A stretch of 64,000 nt of DNA from Actinomortierella ambigua (Eukaryota; Mortierellomycota; Mortierellomycetes; Mortierellales; Mortierellaceae): NCBI GenBank assembly GCA_016098155.1, contig JAAAJB010000079.1, positions 1 through 64,000 of the forward strand. Reading direction: 5' to 3'. The notes under the pieces were generated by a model. It made no database searches. It was not told the origin of the DNA and worked only from the letters and a program-made list of their open reading frames with translations. Position 1 is the first letter of the stretch, and every line of letters starts with the position of its first letter. Both the position numbers and the translations under genes were made by a program. Below are positions 48,481 through 58,412 of the stretch, in pieces.

Positions 48481-49821
48481 CATCATTCGTGGGAGCAGCT
48501 CCTTCGATGACACGGTCTGTAGATCATGTATCAGGGTCATCACAGCAGAGGTAACAACCTTTTGACCTACAAGGCGAAAACCAACATGTACAGTCCTTTC
48601 TGGAAGCGAAGTTCATACGCGGAGAGTTGGTATCCTACTCGCAAGGGTCAAAAGGGAAAGAAAAGAATGCCCTTTAATACCCACGGTCAAAGAGACTTCA
48701 GAATGATCTTCCATCACTTTTCTTTCCGTTGTGCTTACCGAAGTACAGACAAATGATGGAGATAATGTTTCGTTGCTCCCGCAAATGTAGATCGATCGTA
48801 TCTTTTGATAATGACGCCAGCGCCCATTTGTCCTCAATATAGAAACGTACCACATTGGCATCCTTAGGAGCTTTGATTTCCATGAAGCACAAATCGAAGC
48901 GCTCTTTAAGAATCGCGCCATCTCGCTTGTTTGCTTCCCTGCCGCCTTGTCACTCTCGTGACCATTGCGAAGAGCGGTTGGCCCAAGACAGGTTGTAATT
49001 CCAAGTCTGATGTGGGGAATAAAAATGATAGGAGGGCGTCGAGTGCGCCACGAGAGTATGTGTTTTCGTTGTCCACATTGACAGAGGGCAGTGCCTCGTC
49101 AGGCAATTTTTTTTGGACCTACAGCAAAAAGGATCAACAAACTATTAGATGAATAAGCACTCCAACAATGGTGCTTAGCTTAATTGAGCTATGAACACAT
49201 GCTTACAGATCCAGGAGAAGCTGCAGAACATCCTCTTGTTCCTCTGTCTCCATATCACGACAATGCACACGACCGGTCGATGCAAGCTCATGCGACACGT
49301 CCACGAATAGGCCTGTAATCGCCGCAGAGAGTCGCAAGACTGCAGGTTTGATCTCTGACAAGATCTTGGAATGAACCCTGTTAGACATGCCTGGCAATGC
49401 CTCTGTCGTGTCCCATATCGAGTTCGCTGACCTACATGTAGAGCAACAAAATAACATTAGATCTTACCTAGACCCCCTTCCACCTTAATAAATGGCATCC
49501 TTCTTTCAAACTTACAGCAATAGATGCATATTCTTGATCAATGCTTTGTGGCGCTCATCGTTAATGAAAGGAGCTGCCTTCTCCTGTAGACGGCAAAAAG
49601 CAGCTCCAACATCGAACCCTACCGATGTAAGTGTAACAGGGCGCACCAAATCGCACATCAAGGTGAAACGGGCGCCGCCGCGTGATGAGCTCGTATTGGC
49701 CACGCTACCAGAAGCGCCTTGAGGATTATTATTCCTCCCCACCTCGAGGCTCCTTTTCTTGTTCGTGCGACCTACACTAGTGATCTTTGCTTCTGACGTC
49801 GTGCCCTTCGGCACTGCATCT
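48464..49821 (-). pseudogene. decayed PD-(D/E)XK-nuclease-like gene
   Basis: Several minus-strand exons can be traced: about 49516-49821, 49207-49431 and 48745-49108, and a last piece near 48464-48560. Splice sites GTAAGT (49515), GTAAGC (49206) and GTAAGC (48744) are good. The core motif RFDLCFMEIKAPKDANVV (48864-48902) contains an E-x-K signature like that of PD-(D/E)XK nucleases. It is followed by DKWALASLSKDTIDLHLREQ, a style common in expanded gene families of Mortierella-type fungi. The frame after the 49207 junction is broken by an A8 run, shifts again near 49000, and meets a TGA directly before QGGREANKRDG. I therefore call it a pseudogene. The family assignment is by eye and tentative. 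Confidence 0.45.
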
Positions 49822-49993
49822 AAAAAATACGTGCAAAAGAGATATAGTAGGGGTAAGTTCTCCAAGGAGAAAAAAAAACTACATTTGAGCCTCGAGTTCC
49901 CACACTGGATGTGATGGGAATGACAGCGCAAAGCGGCGACTCTGACCGAAATGATCGGCAATAAAATAGACTATTATCAGGTCTTGAATGGCC

Positions 49994-50307
49994 TCAAATG
50001 CCCTTTGAGCCAGTGCAAGGGCGACCTATCGAGCCGACTCGCGGTGGCGAGCGGTAGAGCTCGGAGTGCTGGTCATCAACGTAGGGTACCAATTGCGATT
50101 TGTTATCAGTCTGGCATATCCACTTTTCGAGTGCCGCATGGGACGTGTCGAGACTGTCAAGCATGCCATAGGCCCGATCAGATTGTGCTGGGCAAGCCAA
50201 CACAAGCTTTGCCTGGTGGGTGACGGGGATGTGCTGAGGATCTAGAGGCGGTGCCTGATGGTCTTTATCGCATAGCACAGCAGCTTACATAGACCAGGGA
50301 TGCCCAT
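49994..50307 (-). pseudogene. XPG-N-like nuclease fragment
   Basis: From an ATG at 50307 the minus strand reads MGIPGLCKLL, close to the MGVPGLWKLL start of XPG/FEN1-type nucleases, though the usual Trp is Cys. A one-base shift then leads to CDKDHQAPPLDPQHIP and an open frame to 49994 with LVPYVDD, like the strand that ends in the first catalytic Asp. No further catalytic block is present. It reads as a truncated, frameshifted remnant. Confidence 0.4.
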
Positions 50308-50805
50308 GGCGGGTATAGTGGTGTGGAAGTAAGGGAAGATACATAGCAATGGCTTCTCATAAGTGTTTCGGACCGAAAAATCGTGTGATAGAGAGAGAGA
50401 GAAGAGACGACGAACAGCTTTGGAGCAACCCAGCTTGTACACGGATGGAGGTACGAAAAGGTTGTGGAAAGAACTTTCAGGTTGTGCGACGGGCCCTTCC
50501 TCGATTTGGGAAGGGGACCTCAAAGTCGCCACATCCGGTAGGCCAAGAGCTCAAAACGCCATCCGCGCCGTTAATGAACATGATGGAAGCGTGTCCGAGT
50601 GACGAAAGGCCCGACCGCTAGTCGCCCTTTGAAACACAATCGGTTTCTTCTTCCTCAAGCGGGGTGGCGTTATCGACTGCGAGCAAAAACTATATTATGG
50701 TACCCTTGACATCGCCCACGCTTGGTTCTATTCACATCATAGGTTGCATAATATGCTCCGGCCAGCAGGGCATGGAGCCTTCATCTGACACTATCGCATT
50801 GATTG
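50308..50805. other. intergenic, partly duplicated near copy 3
   Basis: Sequence at 50620-50805 (with CCCTTTGAAACACAATCGG) recurs at 53935-54165 downstream of mosaic copy 3, so the copy 2/copy 3 duplication includes the 3' flank. No gene seen. Confidence 0.6.
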
Positions 50806-51756
50806 TTACTTAAGATGGTAGCTGCCTATGTATACAGGATCTACAAGACGACGACATGTTTTACAATAATAATTATTATTGCTACCAGAGTCACCAAGCT
50901 CTGGTATCAACTCCTGCGTAGACACATGGTGGCCCCATTGATCGAAGTGTATTTTTGAGATTATATCCTCCACCTGCTTCATGAACTCAGCGCTTGGTGG
51001 TGATGGAATCCGGCCCGCGAGCAAAGGCTGGCATGCGAGAAGACGCTCCGTAGAATGTTGTAAATCCTGGAGGCTCATAAATTGCTGGGTTTGAATGCGG
51101 AGCAGCGATTGCGAACGACCTTCCCAACTGAACGCGAAGCGCAGACAGTCCTCCCCCGAGATTACTAGGTTATAGTCCAACTCATAATCCCAGTAATGTA
51201 TGCAGTTATCATGAGCGATCGATACTTCCTCCCATGTTCGGTCAAGTCCACGAAATTGATCGCATGGCTTCACGACACGTATTCGCGGCAATGGCGGATA
51301 TGGTGGCAGCCATGGTTCCTGTACAAATGCCGGTGGTGGTATCAGTATTGGCACTGGATGATGTGATCTTTTGGGGGTCGGTCGCGTCATTGGACAGAAG
51401 CGTCGCTCAGCCCTTGCTGGCTTTTGGGTTGTCTCGCGTGCACTCGGTGTGCTCGTCTTGGACGAGGTGGGGGTGTCGGTGGTGCTGAGAGCACCGATGG
51501 CACGAGCGAGTTCGTGGATAGGCGAGGCTTCTGCAAGGCTGCTCGTTGGCTCTGTCTTGGCCGAGTCGAGCGTGAGAGCGTTGACAACGGTAGCCAGGTC
51601 GTTCATCGACATGTTGGTGGGATTGTACCTGGCAGCAGCAGCAGGGTCAAGCGTGAGAACGGTGATGGCAGCGACAAGGTTGTTGATATGAGACGGATCC
51701 GAGGCATTGGTAACCGATTTACTGGCTGGCGCATTGACACAATTGACGGACGACAT
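50806..51756 (-). CDS. unknown mosaic-family protein, copy 2
   Basis: Single exon. I take the ATG at 51756 (MSSVNCVNAPAS), as in the other copies, giving 316 residues; an upstream in-frame ATG at 51876 is not conserved. The three helical motifs (LVAAITVLTLD, LATVVNALTLD, LARAIGALST), the basic Pro-rich linker and VKPCDQFRGLDRTWEEV are present. The C-terminal half has the block FDQWGHHVSTQELIP and ends with a CxxC pair (YYCKTCRRLVDPVY), possibly part of a metal site. It appears to be the most complete member. Function unknown. Confidence 0.65.
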   Translation of the reverse strand: MSSVNCVNAPASKSVTNASDPSHINNLVAAITVLTLDPAAAARYNPTNMSMNDLATVVNALTLDSAKTEPTSSLAEASPIHELARAIGALSTTDTPTSSKTSTPSARETTQKPARAERRFCPMTRPTPKRSHHPVPILIPPPAFVQEPWLPPYPPLPRIRVVKPCDQFRGLDRTWEEVSIAHDNCIHYWDYELDYNLVISGEDCLRFAFSWEGRSQSLLRIQTQQFMSLQDLQHSTERLLACQPLLAGRIPSPPSAEFMKQVEDIISKIHFDQWGHHVSTQELIPELGDSGSNNNYYCKTCRRLVDPVYIGSYHLK

Positions 51757-51888
51757 GGTGTGGCAAGGGGGAAGGGTTGGGTGTTGGTTCACACGATTTA
51801 TTGATACTGGAGGAAGGGGAAAAGCTGGGAGAGAGGTTCGTGTGAGTTTTTTTTCCCTCTCCCACATTTGTAGCATGTCACAAAGAAT

Positions 51889-51896
51889 GACGTCAC
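51889..51896 (-). promoter_or_regulatory. CRE palindrome upstream of mosaic gene copy 2
   Basis: TGACGTCA, a perfect CREB/ATF site, 133-140 bp upstream of the ATG. Confidence 0.45.
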
Positions 51897-51944
51897 TTCT
51901 CTTCTATTGCGACGCATGTTTGTGTGGATATTTCCTGTAAACCT

Positions 51945-52125
51945 AGCCAGCAGGATCAGGAAGTTGGGAGAGTACGATCATTAGGAAGAAACTGGCTGCC
52001 ACCAGGTAGCTAGGAACTCCTGACACCAGCCGAGCGTTGTCGAGAGTACTCGCTGCCCAAGGCAGGGGGACACCGTTTACCTAAGGACAGATACTACGAT
52101 CACTGTGGTCAGTGCAGAGGGCCTT
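51945..52125. repeat. duplicated upstream segment, partner of 47715-47925
   Basis: Same ordered sequence as upstream of copy 1, with small indels. It marks the extent of the duplicated cassette. Confidence 0.8.
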
Positions 52126-52436
52126 CTCCCCTCAGTGCGAGCGAGATGAATGGTATTAGACAGGCTGCTTTGTCAGTCGAGCCGGCAAGTTCTTGCTTTG
52201 ATATGCTGGAGAGAGAGGTAGCGTTGCTCTTTTTCAGCGTTTTCCATGATGAATAGGTTTAGTGTCTGCTTGAGAGACCTCGATACGAAAAGCAAAATAA
52301 AAGAAGACTGAAGAATTACACATGTTTCAACAAGGATAATCTAACATCAAAAGGAGCAGTTTCCACCGCCACAATAGTCACTCCAGCCCCGCAAAAAACC
52401 ATGCAACTCTCAACTGATGATTGTCCGCCGTGCGCT
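52126..52436. other. intergenic
   Basis: No gene seen. It leads into the minisatellite. Confidence 0.5.
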
Positions 52437-53016
52437 CTTCTCCCCGCTCGACGTGGCACGGATGCATTACGGTCTCCTCAATCGACGTGACACGGATAGG
52501 TGGATTGAATGGCATCAGGTAACCACGCTGCAGCTAAAGGAGTGCAACTACGCTTCTCCCCGCGCGGCGTGGCACGGATGAAATTACAATCTCGACGATC
52601 GACGTGGAACGGGTGTGGTAGAGGTAGACTGAATGACACCAATTAACCACGCTACAGCTAAAGGAGCCCCAGCTAACATGACAAGACCGCACCAATGAGA
52701 TTTGCAGCTCATCACTGCAGCGCAGATAAGTCACGACCTTCGATCCAGAGCAACTATCCGCCATGCGCTCTTCTCCCCGCTCGACGTGGCACGGATGACA
52801 ATATGGTCTTCTCAATCGACGTGACACGGATGGATGGATTGAATGGCATCAGGTAACCACGCTGCAGCTAAAGGAGTGCAACTACGCTTCTCCCCGCGCG
52901 GCGTGGCACGGATGAAATTACAATCTCGACGATCGACGTGGAACGGATGTGGTAGAGGTAGATTGGATGACACCAATTAACCACGCTACAGCTAAAGGAG
53001 CTCCAGCTAACATGGC
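52437..53016. repeat. four-copy minisatellite with GACGTGGCACGG cores
   Basis: Four related units of about 115-130 bp begin CTTCTCCCCG at 52437, 52553, 52770 and 52887. Each holds a GWCGTGGCACGGATG-type core, a second GACGTGRMACGG core on the same strand, and ends with ACCACGCT.CAGCTAAAGGAG. Units alternate as types a and b, so a dimer was duplicated. About 90 bp of non-repeat sequence separates the two dimers. Coding frames across it are by-products. Confidence 0.85.
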
Positions 53017-53491
53017 AAGACTTGTTTCTGCCTCTCAGGTTCGCATCTTCATCACCTTAAAGTGTGAGGATAAATAGTGGCGTGGGATAGATGGATGTGG
53101 AGAGGATACTCATCGTCAAAGTGTCAGAGCGATAAGAAACATAAATTTGAAGGGTGGAAGGGCCACTGAGGCCTGCGGGGTTTGGCATAGACAAGAGAAG
53201 GGAGGCGAGAATGGGCAAACACAATGTAAGATTGCAGCAATCGAGAGCGTTTCTATGATGGACAGGTGCTCACGAAGTGAGGTCCATTCGGTCACATGAC
53301 CGAGACTGAGAAATCAGATCCCACGCGTTGGGGGGGGGGGCAATCCAGGCGCCCTCCAAGGTGGAAAACGACTCTGGAAACACCACTTCACCACAGCACG
53401 AAAGCATATTGGCAAGGTCTTTCTTTCACTGGACTTCGAGAAGCGATCCTCCTTTGTGTTGTACATGCACGAAAGTGGCTGGGAAGTGCTC
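53017..53491. other. intergenic
   Basis: No gene recognised. A G run lies at 53331-53340. Confidence 0.5.
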
Positions 53492-53752
53492 CTATGTGAC
53501 ACCGTGGCTGATGTTGCCATCTCCGCCGCATGCCAGCTGCAAGACGTGGTTGTCACCATAGACAGTAACCTTCTCGTGTACAGCACCGTCAAGACCCTGT
53601 ATCGTCCCTGCGGTAAATCGCACTACCTGGTCTAAAAGCCCTCTGTCCTTGCAGCGATCCACCTCTCGCAGAAGCAGCTGCTTGTCCTTGGCATCGCCTC
53701 GAAAAACGATTAAAACTACAACAGTTCCAGGTTCGGCGTTCTTTCGAACCAT
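53492..53752 (-). other. unassigned open frame
   Basis: A minus-strand frame of 86 codons from an ATG (MVRKNAEPGTVVVLIVFRGD). It has a hydrophobic strand and charged helices and looks protein-like, but matches nothing I know and has no clear partner exons. It may be another relic in this island. Confidence 0.25.
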
Positions 53753-54169
53753 GCCTTGGTGAAAGAGATTGACGATGATGGTGGTGAGAGAGCTCTTTAT
53801 TATTTATGAAAGAAATTTATTGGCATCACCGTTTGTTCTTTGGAAAAAAAAAAGCTATGAGGCTCGCAAACCGATCAAAGCAAGCAAAGAGTAAGGAGTA
53901 CGATGTTCATACCAAAGATTAAGGGCTTAGCGTTCACCCTTTGAAACACAATCGGTTTCTTCTTCCTCATGCGGGGTGGTGTTATCAACTGCGAGTAAAG
54001 ATTGTATGAAAACACCCTTGACATTGCCCAAAAGTTCACCCTCGGTTCTATTCTCGTCATAAATTATACAATATATATTCTGGCCACCAGGGCACGGCCC
54101 CTTCATCTGACTTCTCTCGCTAACTTCAGATGGTCGCCTCATAAAAGATCTACAAGACGAAGACATGTT
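53753..54169. other. 3' flank of mosaic copy 3
   Basis: Diverged duplicate of the 3' flank of copy 2 (shared CCCTTTGAAACACAATCGG and GTTATCAACTGCGAG stretches). No gene seen. Confidence 0.6.
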
Positions 54170-55084
54170 TTACAAAAAAAAATGTGTTTTACAATAGAAA
54201 TATGTTTTGGTGCAGCGATGTTGTATCAACTCCTGCGTAGATACATGGTGGCCCCATTGATCAAAGTGTCTTTTTGACATCATATCCTCCACCTGCTTCA
54301 TTAACTCTGTGCCTGGTGGTGATGGAGTCCGACCCGCGAGCAAAGGCTGGCATGCGACAAGACGCTCCGTAGAATGTTGTAAATTCTGGAGGTACATAAA
54401 TTGCCGGAATAGAGAGCGGAGTAGCGAATCACCATCCCAACCTAACGCGAAACGCAGACCATGCTCCCCCGCGATTGCTAGGTCATAGTAACACCTATAC
54501 TCCCAGTAATGTCTACAGTTATAATGAGTGTTCGACACTTCCTCCCATGTTCGGTTTAGTCCACGAAATTGATCGCATGGCTTCGCGTGAAGCATTTGCA
54601 GCAATGGCGGAAATGATGGTGACAGCCATGGTTGCTGGTCAAGTGTCGATGGTGGTATCGGTGGTGGTATCGGTGTTGGCGCTGGATGATGCGATCTTCT
54701 GGGGGTCGGTCGCGTCATTGGACAGAAGCGTCGCTCAGCCCTTGCTGGCTTTTGGGTCATCTCGCGTGCACTCGGTGTGCTCGTCTTGGACGAGGTGGGG
54801 GTGTCGGTGGTGCTTAGAGCTCCAATGGCGCGAGCGAGTTCGTGGATAGGCGAGGCTTCTGCAAGGCTGCTCGTCGGCTCTGTCTTAGCCGAGTCGAGCG
54901 TGAGAGCGTTGACAGCGGTAGCCAGGTCGTTCATCGACATGTTGGTGGGATTGTACCTGGCAGCAGCAGCAGGGTCAAGCGTGAGAGCGGTGATGGCTGC
55001 GACCAGGTTGTTGATATGAGACGGATCCGAGGCATTGGTAACCGAGTTACTGGCCGGCGCATTGACACAATTGACGGAGGACAT
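54170..55084 (-). CDS. unknown mosaic-family protein, copy 3
   Basis: Single exon of 304 residues from the ATG at 55084. The N-terminal half is almost the same as in copy 1 (LVAAITALTLD, LATAVNALTLD). The C-terminal half is closer to copy 2 (KPCDQFRGLNRTWEEV, HFDQWGHHVSTQELI). After that point a short duplication of TTGTAAAACA changes the reading frame and the protein ends early (YFYCKTHFFL). Copy 2 continues there through its CxxC segment. The lost CxxC frame is still visible in the downstream DNA. It may be a weakened or altered copy. Confidence 0.6.
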   Translation of the reverse strand: MSSVNCVNAPASNSVTNASDPSHINNLVAAITALTLDPAAAARYNPTNMSMNDLATAVNALTLDSAKTEPTSSLAEASPIHELARAIGALSTTDTPTSSKTSTPSAREMTQKPARAERRFCPMTRPTPRRSHHPAPTPIPPPIPPSTLDQQPWLSPSFPPLLQMLHAKPCDQFRGLNRTWEEVSNTHYNCRHYWEYRCYYDLAIAGEHGLRFALGWDGDSLLRSLFRQFMYLQNLQHSTERLVACQPLLAGRTPSPPGTELMKQVEDMMSKRHFDQWGHHVSTQELIQHRCTKTYFYCKTHFFL

Positions 55085-56379
55085 GGTGTGGCAAGGGACA
55101 GGTTTGAGTGTTGGTTCACACGATTTATTGATACTGGGGGGAGGAAGCGGGGAAAGAGGTTCGTGTGAGTTTTTTTTCCCTTAGCATGGTACATTTGAGC
55201 CATATGGCACATGAAACGACGTCACAGTCAATTGAATGCGTCGCTCAGGCTCAATACACGAACACTTCAGGACGGGATATCGTTAAGGAAGATGGTTTGG
55301 CTTGGTGCTTTCAGTACCGGGTTAACGGAAGATTGCTTCATGGCGTGTCTGCCAAAAGGGCTCCCAAATAAGCGGTAGTGTAACCTGTCGGCGAGTCGGC
55401 GACTAAGACAACCACAGGCTGTCGCGATGGCAAACGACCACTGTAACCTCAGGTTCTCCATTTCTGCAGTGCGAGATCACCTATGAGCGGTCATTGTCAA
55501 CCACCAGGGAGACTACAACAGGATATGGGCAAACTTGAGCCATTTAGTTCCGACCATTGCACCTTGAGCCAAAAAAAAGTGGTCCACCACAATGTCATCA
55601 CGAGGCTTTGCTCGTGGCGGGCGACATTGCTCGTCTGACGGTGCACGAGATCCAGGTATCTTCGTCGCAGACAGGTGTCGTCCAACGTACCTCGTCTTTG
55701 ACGTGCTTTGGGTTCAGTGTGGCGGAACTCTTCAAAAGCGGATTTGCCCTCTCTCCCCCTACTTCCCTTGCAACATTATCAACCGTATGAGCTCCGAAAC
55801 CTGTCGTCGTCGGTATCAGAGGCTGTGGTGCCGCCAGGGAGAGGCAGGGAGGGGTTGAACGTTATCTTCATGAGAAACCTTCATGAAACGGATGTGACGC
55901 ACAGTTGTCATTTAGTGGAGTCAAGCGGTAGTTCATCATCCCTCTGTCGATCAGAGATCGGGGGGAAGGGGGGGGGCACGTCGGTGTTGGGTGTAGTCTG
56001 TCCAAGGAGGAGCCGGGTGAGTAGTAGCGGTACATCAAGTCCTCACAATATCGGCAGAATCGCCGAGTAACAGAAACCAGCAAGGAGGAAACCTTTGGAG
56101 GGAGCTGCGACTGGTAACCGGGTGTAGCAGGAAGCATGCTGTTTCATGCCAATATCTTGAACTACTTCCACATCTGCCCTCCATGCCATGTGCGTATGTA
56201 CAACTGTATATTCAGACTAGGAGACAAAAAAAAATGGGGTGGTGAAAAACGGGGTGGGGGGGAGAGGTCTATCAGGCCAACATCTTGATCCTGCTACTAC
56301 TTGTGGGTTGGCCTCTGAGAGGGGGTGTCTCGTCGATCGTCGTCGCGTCCTCCTTCTCAGGGTTAAACATGCAGGCTCA
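55085..56379. other. intergenic with no assignable gene
   Basis: Begins with the copy 3 upstream region, including a CRE-like GACGTCAC at 55218-55225. The rest has short frames on both strands (for example 55557-55860, plus) that I cannot assign. A G-rich patch lies at 55960-55976. Confidence 0.5.
55218..55225 (-). promoter_or_regulatory. CRE-like site upstream of mosaic gene copy 3
   Basis: GACGTCAC, 134-141 bp upstream of the ATG, in the same relative place as in copies 1 and 2. Confidence 0.45.
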
Positions 56380-57526
56380 CTAAAAGTGGGGGATTCTTGG
56401 CCGGAAGTCGACTCGGGCTTCCAGGCATGTTACAGTGTTATTAGCCTGGTCAAAGACTTCGACATGAGCAGTGAAGACAGCCTATGAAAGTGAAAAGAAA
56501 GATTTTAGACACAAGACATGGAAATTTTTGATCCCTCACACTCCCCTCCTTTCTTTGAAAGAAGAGATAAATAAACATGGCGCAAGGAAGCAAGAAAAAA
56601 AAACGTACAAAAGGGATTTCCTTGGGCAACGTGACCTCATGCTTCAACTCCTGCTCGCCCTTTTCGAGAGGACATGGTTTGTTGATGTTGGCTGACTCGT
56701 CGCAAAAGTCGAGTGTTTTCTGGATGATCTTTATCACGCCGGACCTGGAAAACAGCAAAGTTTTGGTTGGTTAGTATGGTGTTGTGCAAGGATGTATAAA
56801 GCATCGTATATGAGGAAAAGTGAGGGGGGATGTGTGTGGGGTGGGGGTAGGGGAGCTGCTGCGATAGACTCGAAGAGGAGTCCGCATGACGTATTGCGTC
56901 CCACAATAATTAGGCGGGCCTGGCACACATGACCAGGTATTGGGCAACCTGTGGCGTGATGCAAGTGTCGGATATCCAACGGCCTTGATTCTCTCCCTGC
57001 CCACAGGAGGATAAAACACGGGCGGCGGTATAGTGGGCGTGGACAAGTCCGTCCAGGGTCAGCAGCAAAGGTAAGAGAGCCAGCTCAAACAGCCATGCGG
57101 CAAACCCCTTTCTCCTCCTCACCTACCACCACCTACCCTCCCTTTTTTTTCACTTTCCTGCCGTACCCCAACGAAAACAGTTGTCCATCAAATGGGGTAG
57201 AAGAGAAAAGGAAGTTCGACAAAAGGGGAAGGGGCAAGAGAGACAGACACATACTTGACAATGAGCTTAATGTAAGAACCCTTGTCGACTCTTTCCTTGA
57301 GGATGCCCTTGGCATCGATGGAGAGGACCTCGCCCCTCTTGGGTGGGTCAGGCGAGATTTTGATGTACAGGATCTCCAGGGTGTCGGTCTCGTTGTTGCC
57401 ACAGATTTTGATAGGGCCAGTTTCGGGGGGATCGTTTTGGAGAGGGTTGGTGAGCTCTGGCAGCATGAATGCCTGGGTGGCAGTTGCGGCAAAGGCAAGG
57501 GCGAGGGCGGCCAGGGAAAGACGCAT
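56380..57526 (-). CDS. NPC2: NPC2-like ML-domain lipid transfer protein
   Basis: Three exons on the minus strand: 57255-57526, 56609-56744 and 56380-56481, giving 169 residues. Residues 1-19 are a signal peptide (MRLSLAALALAFAATATQA). The ML domain follows: IKICGNNETDTLEI, ISPDPPKRGEVLSID, then across intron 1 GVIKIIQKTLDFCDES, CPLEKGEQELKHEV and LPKEIPF, and in exon 3 FTAHVEVFDQ and VTCLEARVDF. Cysteines pair as usual for the fold. This matches the fungal phosphatidylglycerol/phosphatidylinositol transfer protein group related to NPC2, which moves sterols or phospholipids in the vacuole lumen or is secreted. Length is normal. Intron 1 is 510 bp and contains a misleading open frame (56910-57122). 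Divergent from CYC8. Confidence 0.92.
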
Positions 57527-57698
57527 GGTGATGGGAGTGCTGAGGTGGTTGTAGTAATGGAATTGATGTTTGAGGGAATGATAATTGTGTCAAGTGTTCA
57601 GTTTGAGGACCAAATGTATTTGTGACATAATCCTTGTATACCAGCTTCAAAGCCCCTCAAGCGAGATCCTTTTTTGGGGTGAATGAAATGGATAAGCT

Positions 57699-57741
57699 GT
57701 GTGAGTGAGTGAGTGAGTGAGTGAGTGGGTGAGTGGGTGAG
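57699..57741. repeat. GTGA tetranucleotide repeat
   Basis: About ten GTGA/GTGG units on the plus strand close to the NPC2 start. Confidence 0.9.
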
Positions 57742-57992
57742 AGGCAGTATCGTCGGCAACAACAAGTGCAGCAACCACCACCATACCACACAACAGAATG
57801 ACCAGCACATCGTCCAGCGGGATACCATGGTGATGGATGTATCCATGATAGGGCTCTCCCAACACCAGTGGGGTGAGGTCCCCTTCTTCCCTGCAGCATG
57901 TAGGCAGGGAAGAAGGAGGAGGGGAAGGGCTGCTTGCTCTACACAAACAACAATGGATGCCTCCCACGTTGCTGCTGGGAGCTACTGCTGGG

Positions 57993-58100
57993 AGAGAGGG
58001 GGGACGGATGGGGATTGGGAGGAAGGGGAGGAAAGGGAGGAAAGGGAGGGAAGGGAAGGGAAGGGGAAAGGAGGGGATGGGGATGGGGGGAGGGGGTGTG
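57993..58100 (+). promoter_or_regulatory. G-rich tract with quadruplex potential
   Basis: Nearly all-purine plus strand with more than ten runs of three or more G (GGGAGG, GGGAAGGG and similar), ending in a run of six G then five G. Short loops make G-quadruplexes plausible in this shared promoter region. Folding is not shown by sequence alone. Confidence 0.5.
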
Positions 58101-58224
58101 TGCGCGCACATGGAGCGGAGTAGTAGGTTCACACTTTGACGCAACCCGCAAACAATATTCTTCTATGGGCGTTCAGTTGAGGGAGGGGCCACCAACACCA
58201 TCAATCATCTCGAAGTGAATTGCT

Positions 58225-58301
58225 GCTCATCGTCTCTTCTTTTCTCTTCTCTCTCTTCTCTCTCTCTCTCTCTCCACTCCCCTACTCCCTTCCTTCCTCT
58301 C

Positions 58302-58353
<52 letters not shown>

Positions 58354-58412
58354 ACGCTCTCTTTCACTCTCTCCCTCTCCGTCTCTCTCTCTCTTTCTCT
58401 ACACAGCCTCTG
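58225..58412 (+). repeat. CT-rich tract upstream of CYC8
   Basis: Long TCTCTC runs, almost free of A and G. Such tracts are common in fungal promoters and leaders. Confidence 0.8.

Noticed and set aside
52534..52827. 97-codon minus-strand frame
   Set aside because: It is formed by the minisatellite units and repeats with them. No protein family content.
56910..57122. Frame with a signal-peptide-like hydrophobic run
   Set aside because: It lies in NPC2 intron 1. Joining the exons on either side restores a complete ML domain without it.
58003..58218. Gly/Arg-rich frames
   Set aside because: They come from the G-rich simple sequence in the NPC2-CYC8 intergenic region.
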